DNA of 64,000 nt from Pseudomonas cuatrocienegasensis (GTDB lineage: Bacteria; Pseudomonadota; Gammaproteobacteria; Pseudomonadales; Pseudomonadaceae), in the NCBI RefSeq assembly GCF_900110925.1, contig NZ_FOFP01000004.1, positions 42,692 through 106,691 on the forward strand. Direction: 5' to 3'. The notes below the pieces were generated by a model, which was not told the origin of the DNA, searched no databases, and was given only the letters and a program-made list of their open reading frames with translations. A program made the translations under genes and the position numbers. Positions within the stretch are counted from its first letter, which is position 1; each line of letters opens with the position of its first letter. Positions 57,142-64,000 of this stretch are shown in pieces.

Positions 57142-57208
57142 TGATTCAAGCCGTTCGCTTCGCTCACTGGGACGGGCTAAAGCCCGCCCCCTTAAGAAAA
57201 CGTTAGAG
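57132..57208 (+). repeat. attC5
   Basis: 77 bp from CCCTAAC to GTTAGAG. L'' reads GTGATTCAAG and L' TTAAGAAAAC, both slightly diverged from the others. The central hairpin has one more C. Confidence 0.9.
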
Positions 57209-57237
57209 GCTACTCACATACATCGAGGCCAACAACC

Positions 57238-57468
57238 ATGAAATACGAAGACCAGAAAATTTCAGAAGTTGTTCTAGCACTGCTTGGAGTGTTTGAGTTT
57301 GAGAACGGCAGGGTATGGAAGAGAATTGAATTCAGCGTCATGGACGAACTATTTGAAAAAGGCTATATCACTGACCCCAAAGGCAAATCTGAGTCTGTTT
57401 ACTTAACAGAAGAAGGTTTGCAACTGGCTAAAGAGCTTGCTAAAAAGCACTTCTCAGCACAAGAGTAG
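57238..57468 (+). CDS. Cassette 6: DUF6429-like small protein
   Basis: 76 residues from ATG at 57238. The sequence KISEVVLALLGVFEFENGRVWKRIEF, then MDELFEKGYITDPKGKSES and VYLTEEGLQLAKELAKKHF, fits the DUF6429 pattern as I recall it (winged-helix-like), a family of unknown role. It is the last cassette. The stop lies 1 bp before the truncated attC6. Confidence 0.65.
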   Translation: MKYEDQKISEVVLALLGVFEFENGRVWKRIEFSVMDELFEKGYITDPKGKSESVYLTEEGLQLAKELAKKHFSAQE

Positions 57469-57469
57469 C

Positions 57470-57481
57470 CTCTAACAATTG
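57470..57481 (+). repeat. attC6, truncated
   Basis: R'' CTCTAAC (the inverse of cassette 6's opening GTTAGAG) plus AATTG remain; the rest of the attC is missing and the sequence changes to TATATGGACTCTCC. This marks the broken right end of the array. Confidence 0.75.
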
Positions 57482-58095
57482 TATATGGACTCTCCCCACA
57501 AGTAGTGAGCAAAGCTTTTCTTCTGCACCTGTCGTCAGCGCGGTTGCATGCGTATATCCGGCCTGTGATGGGCGCTTGGCCCTGGCCATTCTGTAGTTCG
57601 CGCAGCGGGGGCCAAGCGTTCAATCGATCACGCAGATCATGATTGTTATCGACCTTATTCCGCTGCAGGACTCGCCTGTTCCGACAGTGCTGCTGCTCAC
57701 CACAACCACATGAAAACCATCACACCTCTCTGACTACTCCCGACGTCAGGCGGGCTTGATGCTTTGCCCGAATAACCCCTTGGTTTTGAACCGTGCTGCG
57801 TGACCGGCTCTGAGGCCGGTCGTATGCGGTGTGGCGTTTGTGAACGCGATGGGTTGCTGAGCTGGAGGGCGGGTGGTGTCGTGAGTTATCGCGAATGAAT
57901 TCGCTCCTACAGGTTGGTCAACGTTTGGTGGGCTCTCTGGTCATCTACGCGCCCTCATCTTTGCCGCTGCGCATTAACCTGAACTATCGGTCACCTCCGG
58001 CAATCCCCTCCTATGACCCGTCAGCGCGAGCCTGGCGAAGCGGCGCGCATGGTGCGCGCGCAGCGGCCAGGGGCGCCCAGCGATCAGGAGTTGTC
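57477..58095. other. Non-coding region right of the cassette array
   Basis: 619 bp with no supported gene. It begins at the broken attC6, has a GACCGGC/GCCGGTC hairpin at about 57801-57821, and a REP-like half (CGCGAATGAATTCGCTCCTAC) at about 57889-57910. From 57900 on, GC content returns to chromosomal. It may include remains of an inserted element, but I found no ends or ORF. Confidence 0.45.
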
Positions 58096-58524
58096 ATGAC
58101 TGCCACTACGCACTATCACTACCGCAGTACCCCCAATCCACTACACGCGGTGTTACTGGCCGGTACGGTGCCGCTGTTTCTTGGCGCGCTATTGAGCGAC
58201 TTTGCCTACTTTCGCACCTACCAGATTCAGTGGAGTAACTTTGCCTCCTGGCTGATTGCCGGTGGGCTGGTGTTTTGTGGTTTGGCGCTGTTGTTTGCGT
58301 TGGTCAATCTGCTGCGCGCCGGGCAGAAACGCGGCCGGCCGCTGACCTACTTTTTGTTGCTGTTGGCGACTTGGGCGTTGGGTTTTCTTAATGCTCTGGA
58401 GCATGCCAAGGACGCCTGGGCGGTGATGCCGGTTGGCCTTGCGCTGTCGGTGGTGGTTGCCGTGCTGGCGGTGGTGGCGACCGGCCTTGGCCTGAGCAAC
58501 CTGCGCAATGGAGGTGAAGTATGA
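58096..58524 (+). CDS. DUF2231-like inner-membrane protein
   Basis: 142 residues from ATG at 58096 with CAGGAG upstream; an open frame from 57895 is not supported. It has four helices (about 17-38, 48-68, 79-100, 111-131), and PNPLHAVLLAGTVPLFLGALLSD is the characteristic start of DUF2231. Members are often next to cytochromes or sorbosone-type dehydrogenases. The stop overlaps the next gene's ATG by 4 bp. Confidence 0.85.
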   Translation: MTATTHYHYRSTPNPLHAVLLAGTVPLFLGALLSDFAYFRTYQIQWSNFASWLIAGGLVFCGLALLFALVNLLRAGQKRGRPLTYFLLLLATWALGFLNALEHAKDAWAVMPVGLALSVVVAVLAVVATGLGLSNLRNGGEV

Positions 58525-59816
58525 AGTCTGTTAGCGCATTGACTGCCCTGAGCCTGGCAGTGCTGTTGAGTGGTTGTGGCGGCGACGAGCCTGATCGCGC
58601 CCAACTGTTGGGTGCTGACCCCAAATTGCCTGAACCTGAGCGTGGCCTGTTGCCCAGCATGAAGATCGCCGAGCCGGCGGACTGGGGCGATGAGCTGCCG
58701 ACCGTGCCGGAGAATTTCACCATCACCGCGATTGCCACCGACTTGCAGATCCCGCGGCAGACGTTGGTCCTGCCCAATGGCGACATCCTGGTGGCGGAAG
58801 GGCGCGGCGGTAATGCGGCGAAGCTCAAGCCCAAGGATGTGATTGCCGGGTATATCAAGGCCCAGGGCAATACCTCGGTCGACAGCGGCAATCGTCTGAC
58901 CCTGTTGCGCGATGCCGACGGCGACGGCACCTACGAGCTGAAAACCGTGTTCGCCGACAACCTCAACGCGCCCTACGGCCTGGCCCTGGCCGATGGAAAG
59001 TTGTACGTGGCCAATCAGGATGCGCTGGTGCGCTTTGATTACACCGAGGGCCAGACCGAGGCCAGCGGCGAGCCGACCAAGGTCACCGACCTGCCGTCAG
59101 AGATCAACCACCACTGGACCAAGGCGCTGACCGTCAGCCCGGACGGGCGCTACCTGTATGTCGGCATCGGCTCCAACAGCAACATCACCGAGCGCGGCAT
59201 GGAGGCCGAGGTCGACCGTGCCCTGGTCTGGCAAATCGATGCCGAAACCGGCGCCCATAAGCCCTATGCCACGGGGTTGCGCAACCCTACAGCGCTGGCG
59301 ATTCAGCCCGGCAGCGGTCAGTTGTGGACGGTTGTCAACGAGCGAGACGAGCTGGGCGAGGACCTGGTGCCCGATTACCTGACCTCGGTGCAGGAGGGGG
59401 GCTTCTATGGCTGGCCCTACAGTTACTGGGGGCAGAACGTCGACACCCGAGTGAAACCGCAAAACCCGGAGAAGGTCGCCGCGGCGATCAAGCCGGACTA
59501 CAGCCTGGGCGCCCATGTCGCGGCGCTTGGCCTGGACTTCTCCACGGCGGCCATGGGCGAGCAGTTCGCCGAGGGCGTATTCGTCGGTGAGCACGGCAGC
59601 TGGAACCGCAAGAATCCGGTGGGTTACAAGGTCAGCTTCGTGCCGTTCAGCAATGGCCGTCCCTCCGGCCCGCCGGTGGACTTCGTCACTGGCTTTCGCT
59701 CTGCCGACGGCAAGACCCGTGGCCGCCCGGTGGGGGTGACGGTCGACCCGCGTGGTGCGCTGATCGTGGCGGACGATTTGTCCAACACGGTGTGGCGGGT
59801 GGTGCGCACGCAGTAA
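58521..59816 (+). CDS. PQQ-dependent sugar dehydrogenase-like lipoprotein
   Basis: 431 residues. The signal sequence ends in a lipobox LLSGC (Cys at 19). The rest is a beta-propeller of the glucose/sorbosone dehydrogenase family: NGDILVAEGRGGNA, DGDGTYELKTVF, GLRNPTALAIQPGSGQLW, VNERDELGEDLVPDYLTS, GEHGSWNRKNPVGY and LIVADDLSNTVWRV. It would oxidise a sugar in the periplasm using PQQ. It is coupled by ATGA to the DUF2231 gene. Confidence 0.9.
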   Translation: MKSVSALTALSLAVLLSGCGGDEPDRAQLLGADPKLPEPERGLLPSMKIAEPADWGDELPTVPENFTITAIATDLQIPRQTLVLPNGDILVAEGRGGNAAKLKPKDVIAGYIKAQGNTSVDSGNRLTLLRDADGDGTYELKTVFADNLNAPYGLALADGKLYVANQDALVRFDYTEGQTEASGEPTKVTDLPSEINHHWTKALTVSPDGRYLYVGIGSNSNITERGMEAEVDRALVWQIDAETGAHKPYATGLRNPTALAIQPGSGQLWTVVNERDELGEDLVPDYLTSVQEGGFYGWPYSYWGQNVDTRVKPQNPEKVAAAIKPDYSLGAHVAALGLDFSTAAMGEQFAEGVFVGEHGSWNRKNPVGYKVSFVPFSNGRPSGPPVDFVTGFRSADGKTRGRPVGVTVDPRGALIVADDLSNTVWRVVRTQ

Positions 59817-59926
59817 GCCATCTTAGGTGGACGATTGCGCGAAGGTGTCGCTACGCATGCCTTCACGGCTTGTTATGGGCTATGTCCCTTGGATGTTGCA
59901 TAGGGACGAGCGGCACGAATCGCCGA

Positions 59927-59977
59927 GTAGGGTGCGCCGCGTGTTCAGCCAGCGGCGGTGCGCACGCCGCACCCTAC
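59927..59977. repeat. GTAGGGTG palindromic repeat, copy 3
   Basis: 51 bp from GTAGGGTGCGCCGCGTG to CACGCCGCACCCTAC, the same family as copies 1 and 2. It lies 11 bp past the MarR-type gene's stop. Confidence 0.75.
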
Positions 59978-59987
59978 GGCTCCACCC

Positions 59988-60473
59988 TTACAAGCCTGCG
60001 AGCAACTTGCCAGCCAGCGCGTGCAACTGGTGTTGCTCGGCTGCGCTGAGGCCGCCGAGGACGCGCTGCAGGTTGGCGACGTGGGCGGCGAGCATGCCGT
60101 CGATCAGCTCGAAGCCGGCAGGCGTCAGGGCGACCAATACGCCGCGGCGGTCGCTGGGGTGTTTGCGACGTTCGATCAGGCCGACCTTTTCCAGGCGGTC
60201 GATGCGGCTGGTCATGCCGCCGGATGAAATCATCGCGCTCTCGTACAACGCCGTGGGCATCAGGGCGTAGGGTTCGCCTGCGCGGCGCAGGGTGGCGAGC
60301 AGGTCGAATTCGCCTGCCTGCAGGCCATGCGCGGTGAAGAACGGCAACAGGTGATCACGGCTGAGGACCTGTGTCAGTTCACTCAGGCGGCCAATCACCG
60401 CCATGGCGAACCCGTCCAGGTCGGGACGGTGCTGTTGCCACTGTTGTGCGGCCAGTGTTGCGCGGTCTTGCAT
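59988..60473 (-). CDS. MarR-family transcriptional regulator
   Basis: 161 residues. The winged-helix core is clear: FDLLATLRRAGEPYALMPTAL, ISSGGMTSRIDRLEKVGLI and RRKHPSDRRGVLVALTPAG. It is divergent from a DMT/MFS exporter pair 84 bp away and likely represses it in response to a small molecule. Confidence 0.92.
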   Translation of the reverse strand: MQDRATLAAQQWQQHRPDLDGFAMAVIGRLSELTQVLSRDHLLPFFTAHGLQAGEFDLLATLRRAGEPYALMPTALYESAMISSGGMTSRIDRLEKVGLIERRKHPSDRRGVLVALTPAGFELIDGMLAAHVANLQRVLGGLSAAEQHQLHALAGKLLAGL

Positions 60474-60557
60474 ATCGCCCTCAATTTATCTTGCTATCAA
60501 GATACTTTTCCAAAAGAATGTCGCCATCGTAACGTATCCCCAGTATGGAGACAGCCC

Positions 60558-61460
60558 ATGCCCTCATTAAACCGCCGCCCGGTGTTGGCGTTAACGCTCT
60601 TGCTGATTATCGGTGCGCTGATGGGGCTGACCAGCAACCTGGTGAAGCTGGCCGTCGGCGCCGGCTGGTCGCCGCTGGCCTTCCTGTTGTGGAGTCTGCT
60701 CGGTGCCAGCCTGCTGCTTCTGTTGCTGACCCGCCTGCGTGACAATATGCCGGGGCTGGCGCCGCGTTTGCAGCGTTACTACCTGGCCTCGGGTCTGCTG
60801 AGCATCGCGTTGCCCAATGCGCTGTTGTTCAGCGCCATTCCCCATGTCGGCGCCGGCTTCGCGTCGATGTGTTTGGCTTTCCCGCCGCTGATCACCTACC
60901 TGCTGGCGCTGGCCTTACGCATGGAGGCGATGAGCCGCGTGCGCCTGCTGGGCATCTGCATCGGCCTGGGCGGCAGCCTGCTGCTGGCCCTGGATAAACT
61001 GCACAGCGGCGACAGCCCGTTGGCCTGGGTGCTGATCACCTTGTGCGTGCCGCTGTTCCTCGCTGTGGGCAATATCTACCGTTCGCTCTGCTGGCCGCCG
61101 GGTGCCAGCCCGCTGTCACTGGCGCCGGGCATGCTGCTCGGCGGCGCCTTGTTGATTGTGCCACTGGGGTTGTTCGGCATGGAGCTGCGGCCGACCTTCG
61201 GCAGTGCGTGGGCCTTGACCCTGTTGCTGCTGCAGACGGCGCTGTTCGCCATCCTTTACGCCCTGTACTTCGTCCTGCAGAAGCTGGCCGGGGCGGTATT
61301 TCTCAGCCAGATCGGCTCGGTGGCGGCGATTCTTGGCGCCGCCATAGCCATCACCTTGCTGGATGAGCGCGGCAGCCTGTGGATGCTGTTGGCCGCGCTG
61401 TGCATTGTCGGCGGGGTGCTGCTGGTGGCCTGGCGTGGCGCCCAGGAGTCGCGACCATGA
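60558..61460 (+). CDS. DMT-superfamily (EamA) transporter
   Basis: 300 residues. Start at 60558 with GGAG upstream; an open frame from 60327 overlaps the MarR gene and is not used. Ten membrane helices in two EamA repeats are seen (for example LLIIGALMGLTSNLVKLAV and ILYALYFVLQKLAGAVFL). These transporters export metabolites or drugs. It overlaps the following MFS gene by 4 bp (ATGA), so the two are coupled, and it is divergent from a MarR regulator. Confidence 0.9.
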   Translation: MPSLNRRPVLALTLLLIIGALMGLTSNLVKLAVGAGWSPLAFLLWSLLGASLLLLLLTRLRDNMPGLAPRLQRYYLASGLLSIALPNALLFSAIPHVGAGFASMCLAFPPLITYLLALALRMEAMSRVRLLGICIGLGGSLLLALDKLHSGDSPLAWVLITLCVPLFLAVGNIYRSLCWPPGASPLSLAPGMLLGGALLIVPLGLFGMELRPTFGSAWALTLLLLQTALFAILYALYFVLQKLAGAVFLSQIGSVAAILGAAIAITLLDERGSLWMLLAALCIVGGVLLVAWRGAQESRP

Positions 61461-62632
61461 AGCGCGAGACGCTGTTGCTGCTGGCGATTGTGCTGCTGGG
61501 TCTGAACTTGCGTCCGGTCCTGGCGGCCATCGGCCCGCTGCTTGACCGTATCCAGGCCGACAGCGGCCTTGGTCATCTCGGCGCCAGTTTACTGACCAGC
61601 CTGCCGGTGGTGGTCATGGGCCTGGGGGCACTGGCGGGCGGCCAGTTGAGCCGGCGTCTGGGCGAGCGGGCCGGGATCTTCTGCGGCCTGCTGCTGATTG
61701 CCCTGGCCTGTGGTTGGCGCGGGCTGATGCCCGATAGCCTGTCGCTGATCGCCAGCGCTTTGCTGGCTGGCGCCGGCATTGCCTTTGTCCAGGCGTTGTT
61801 GCCGGGGCTGATCAAGGCGCGCTATGCAGCTGACAGTGGTCGCCTGATCGGTTTTTACAGTTGCGCAATCATGGCCGGCGCGGCCCTGAGTGCGGCCCTC
61901 ACGCCCTGGTTTGCGGCCTGGCTGAGCTGGCCGCTGGCGCTGTCTGTGTGGGCATGGCCGGCATTCGCTGCCGCCGGTTTGTGGTGGCGCACCGCGCCGA
62001 TCGACCTCGTACCGCCGCAGGCTGCGGGCAGCAGACTGAACCTGTGGCGTTCACCGCGTGCCTGGTTGTTGATAACGTTTTTCGGCCTGGGTACCGGGGG
62101 CTACACCCTGGTGCTGGCCTGGCTGCCGCCGTACTACACGGCCCTGGGCTGGAGCGCTCAGGCCAGCGGTCTGCTGCTGGCGGCCCTGACCCTGTGCGAG
62201 GTTGTCGCCGGGTTGCTGGTCTCCAGCCTGTTGCCGCGTTTTACCGATCGGCGGGTATTGCTGGCGGTGGTACTCAGCGCCTTGCTGGCGGGCCTGCTGT
62301 GTCTGCTGTGGGCACCTCTGGCGTTAGCTGGGCTGAGCTGCTTGTTGCTGGGCGTGGGTATCGGGGCGTTGTTCCCGCTGTCACTGGTGGTCGCCCAGGA
62401 TCACCTCGACGACCCACGGCAGACCGGTGATTTGCTGGCCTTCGTGCAGGGCGGCGGTTACCTGATCGCCGCCTGCGCGCCCTTGCTTGCCGGCCTGTTG
62501 CGGCTGTACGCCGATGACCTGCGCCTGAGTTGGTTGGCCATGGCCGTGGTGACGCTGGGGCTGATGGTGATGGCGGTGCGCTTCAAACCGGGCAGTGGGC
62601 ATTTTCATCTGCACCGGGCTGCGCTTAGCTAA
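61457..62632 (+). CDS. MFS transporter, CynX/NimT-type
   Basis: 391 residues from ATG at 61457, which overlaps the DMT stop. It has 12 helices and the CynX-like signature LGLNLRPVLAAIGPLLDRI near the N-terminus, with later FFGLGTGGYTLVLAWLPPYY. CynX/NimT proteins export cyanate or nitroimidazoles; the actual substrate is unknown. The MarR-DMT-MFS arrangement suggests an exporter induced by a toxic compound. Confidence 0.9.
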   Translation: MKRETLLLLAIVLLGLNLRPVLAAIGPLLDRIQADSGLGHLGASLLTSLPVVVMGLGALAGGQLSRRLGERAGIFCGLLLIALACGWRGLMPDSLSLIASALLAGAGIAFVQALLPGLIKARYAADSGRLIGFYSCAIMAGAALSAALTPWFAAWLSWPLALSVWAWPAFAAAGLWWRTAPIDLVPPQAAGSRLNLWRSPRAWLLITFFGLGTGGYTLVLAWLPPYYTALGWSAQASGLLLAALTLCEVVAGLLVSSLLPRFTDRRVLLAVVLSALLAGLLCLLWAPLALAGLSCLLLGVGIGALFPLSLVVAQDHLDDPRQTGDLLAFVQGGGYLIAACAPLLAGLLRLYADDLRLSWLAMAVVTLGLMVMAVRFKPGSGHFHLHRAALS

Positions 62633-62703
62633 GGGCGTGCGCCGTAGAAGTTGCCCCGCGCTGCTGTTGGCAGTGTGGGGCAGGGTGGCTAGGTTACTGG
62701 GGC

Positions 62704-63828
62704 TTACGCGCTATACAGCGGGTAATCCACGTAGCCTTCAGCATTGCCGCCATACATGGTGGCGGGGTTCAGTGGGTTCAGCGGCCAGTCATTGGCGATG
62801 CGCGCCGGCAGGTCCGGGTTGGCGATAAACGGGCGACCAAAGGCAACCAGGTCGGCCATGCCAGAGTCCAGCAGTTGCGCGCCGCTTTGCGCGGTGTAGC
62901 GCCCGGCATAGATGATTGCCCCGCTAAAGGTGGCACGCACATCACGGCGGAAGGCTTCGGGCATGGGCGGTGCGTTGTCCCAGTCGGCTTCGGCGATGGA
63001 CAGGTAGGCGATGCCGGCATTCTCCAGCACCTTGATCGCTTCGATATAGGTGGCGTGCGGGTCTTCTTCGACCAGGCCCAGGTAGGTGCGCGCTTCATCG
63101 GTGCTGGTGAACAGCGGGGCGAAACGCACACCGACTTTTTCTTTGCCGATGCACTCGGCCACGCCGGCGACGATCTCGCGCAGAAAACGCAGGCGGTTGT
63201 GCAACGAGCCGCCGTACTGGTCGTCGCGGTGGTTGCTGTGCGCGGAGATAAACTGGTTGACCAAGTAGCCGTTGGCGCAATGCAGTTCGACACCGTCGAA
63301 GCCCGCCTCCATGGCATTGCGCGCGGCCTGGATATATAGCTGCACCAGCTCCTCAACCTCGGCGGTGCTCAAGGCGCGAGGTGCGGAGGGCGGCACCAGC
63401 TCGCCGGTGCCTGGTCCGGTTTCGATAAATACGCTGACGCGGTCGGTGGCAATCGCCGAGGCCGAAACCGGTGCAGCGCCGTCGGGTTGCAGCGCGGTGT
63501 GGGACACACGGCCCACGTGCCAGAGCTGGGCGAAGATCACCCCGTCCTTGGCGTGCACGGCCTCGGTCACCTTGCGCCAGCCGGCAATCTGCTCGGCCGT
63601 ATGGATGCCCGGTGTCCAGGCATAACCCTGGCCGCGCGGCTCGATTTGCGTGCCCTCGGTTACCAGCAAGCCGGCGCCAGCGCGCTGCTGGTAGTACTCG
63701 GCCATCAGCTCGTTGGCCACGTTGCCGGGCTGGCTGCTGCGCTGGCGGGTGAGCGGGGGCAGCATGATTCGGTTCTTGAGCGTATGGCGGCCGAGGGTGA
63801 CGGGGGTGAAGAAGCTGCTATTTTCCAT
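62704..63828 (-). CDS. Old Yellow Enzyme family alkene reductase
   Basis: 374 residues. FMN-binding barrel of the OYE class: LKNRIMLPPLTRQRSS (phosphate/FMN region), FAQLWHVGRVSH, ELHCANGYLVNQFISAHSN (substrate-binding His/Asn), and VAFGRPFIANPD. The length and motifs match NemA/XenB-type N-ethylmaleimide or xenobiotic reductases that reduce activated C=C bonds and nitro compounds with NAD(P)H. It is convergent with the MFS exporter. No nemR-type regulator is seen within the window. Confidence 0.93.
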   Translation of the reverse strand: MENSSFFTPVTLGRHTLKNRIMLPPLTRQRSSQPGNVANELMAEYYQQRAGAGLLVTEGTQIEPRGQGYAWTPGIHTAEQIAGWRKVTEAVHAKDGVIFAQLWHVGRVSHTALQPDGAAPVSASAIATDRVSVFIETGPGTGELVPPSAPRALSTAEVEELVQLYIQAARNAMEAGFDGVELHCANGYLVNQFISAHSNHRDDQYGGSLHNRLRFLREIVAGVAECIGKEKVGVRFAPLFTSTDEARTYLGLVEEDPHATYIEAIKVLENAGIAYLSIAEADWDNAPPMPEAFRRDVRATFSGAIIYAGRYTAQSGAQLLDSGMADLVAFGRPFIANPDLPARIANDWPLNPLNPATMYGGNAEGYVDYPLYSA

Positions 63829-63916
63829 GGGGACTGCCTGTGTGGGTAAATGTTTGAAGGTTAAATTAGACCGGTCGACTATTTGTTGGGTAAAAATTAA
63901 AGCTGTGCCTCACCGC

Positions 63917-63987
63917 GTAGCCTGGGTCGAGCGAAGCGACACCTGGGGCATCCATACCCGGGTATCGCGGAGCTCAACCCAGGCTAC
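63917..63987. repeat. GTAGCCTGGGT palindromic repeat
   Basis: 71 bp from GTAGCCTGGGTCGAGCGAAG to GAGCTCAACCCAGGCTAC, with an inner ACCCGGGT stem. It is a different family from the GTAGGGTG repeats. A related half, ATCCAGGCTAC, is at about 54464-54474, 18 bp before the cassette-array control region. Confidence 0.7.
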
Positions 63988-64000
63988 CGGCTGTGTGCAC

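Larger units (their letters stand above)
54642..57476 (+). mobile_element. Array of six integron gene cassettes without integrase (CALIN-like)
   Basis: Six co-oriented cassettes with exact recombination points G^TTRRR: 54642-55411, 55412-55839, 55840-56306, 56307-56734, 56735-57202, and 57203 onward. In each the opening core site is the inverse of the cassette's own closing R'' box (GTTAGAT/ATCTAAC; GTTATGC/GCATAAC; GTTAGGG/CCCTAAC; GTTATGC/GCATAAC; GTTAGGG/CCCTAAC; GTTAGAG/CTCTAAC). The five complete attC sites are near-identical, as in chromosomal integrons of pseudomonads. Base composition is clearly more AT-rich than the flanks. No intI gene is seen on either side. Confidence 0.93.

Noticed and set aside
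57477..57895. Group IIC-attC intron remnant next to the truncated attC6
   Set aside because: Such introns insert at attC, and the break is close to the R'' box, but I could not find domain V or the usual intron ends; only a short GC hairpin is seen.

Overview
The window looks like the chromosome of a Pseudomonas in the broad sense: high GC, a complete alginate operon in pseudomonad order, aapJQMP, the eutBC/permease/aldehyde dehydrogenase set, phosphatidylcholine synthase, REP-type palindromes, and integron attC sites of the kind known from P. stutzeri and P. alcaligenes chromosomes. Species cannot be fixed from the sequence alone. Gene names rest on protein motifs and synteny read by eye; no database search was run.

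Layout. 1-4.3 kb: a cut-off ORF at the left edge, an EAL phosphodiesterase, a secreted HELTH-motif protein, small membrane proteins and an SDR. 4.4-21.3 kb (minus strand): the alginate operon algD-alg8-alg44-algK-algE-algG-algX-algL-algI-algJ-algF-algA, with an AlgU-type promoter plus AlgR-like box about 350 nt upstream of algD, and a 266-bp MITE-like inverted-repeat element between algD and alg8. 21.6-30 kb: yaaA, cytochrome b561, a PIN-PhoH ATPase, moaCDE, a 54-residue membrane protein, rhlB, a cNMP-domain diguanylate cyclase and an esterase. 30.5-34.8 kb: the aapJQMP amino-acid ABC importer with its terminator. 34.8-38.6 kb: a GlxA-type regulator, an NTF2-like protein, pcsA, a GIY-YIG protein and a GST. 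38.7-45.5 kb: ethanolamine catabolism (eutC, eutB, permease, aldehyde dehydrogenase) and an AraC regulator. 45.7-47.9 kb: yejK, a small broken ORF and a HAD phosphatase.

48.0-57.5 kb is the accessory part. It opens with a 35-codon relic of sbcD, followed by a probable two-gene secreted metzincin module, a yjeH/lrp pair and an intact sbcD that has no sbcC after it. Where sbcC would normally lie there is an array of integron gene cassettes without a visible integrase: five near-identical attC sites of 75-77 bp and a sixth truncated one, carrying an AbiV-like HEPN protein, an Imm33/DUF2185-like protein, an RraB-like protein, two small membrane proteins and a DUF6429-like protein. The match between each cassette's first core site and its own closing R'' box gives exact cassette boundaries.

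57.9-64 kb returns to ordinary chromosome: a DUF2231-like membrane protein with a PQQ-type sugar dehydrogenase lipoprotein, a MarR regulator divergent from a DMT/MFS exporter pair, and an Old Yellow Enzyme reductase. Several families of short palindromic repeats are scattered between genes. No rRNA, tRNA or CRISPR array was seen.
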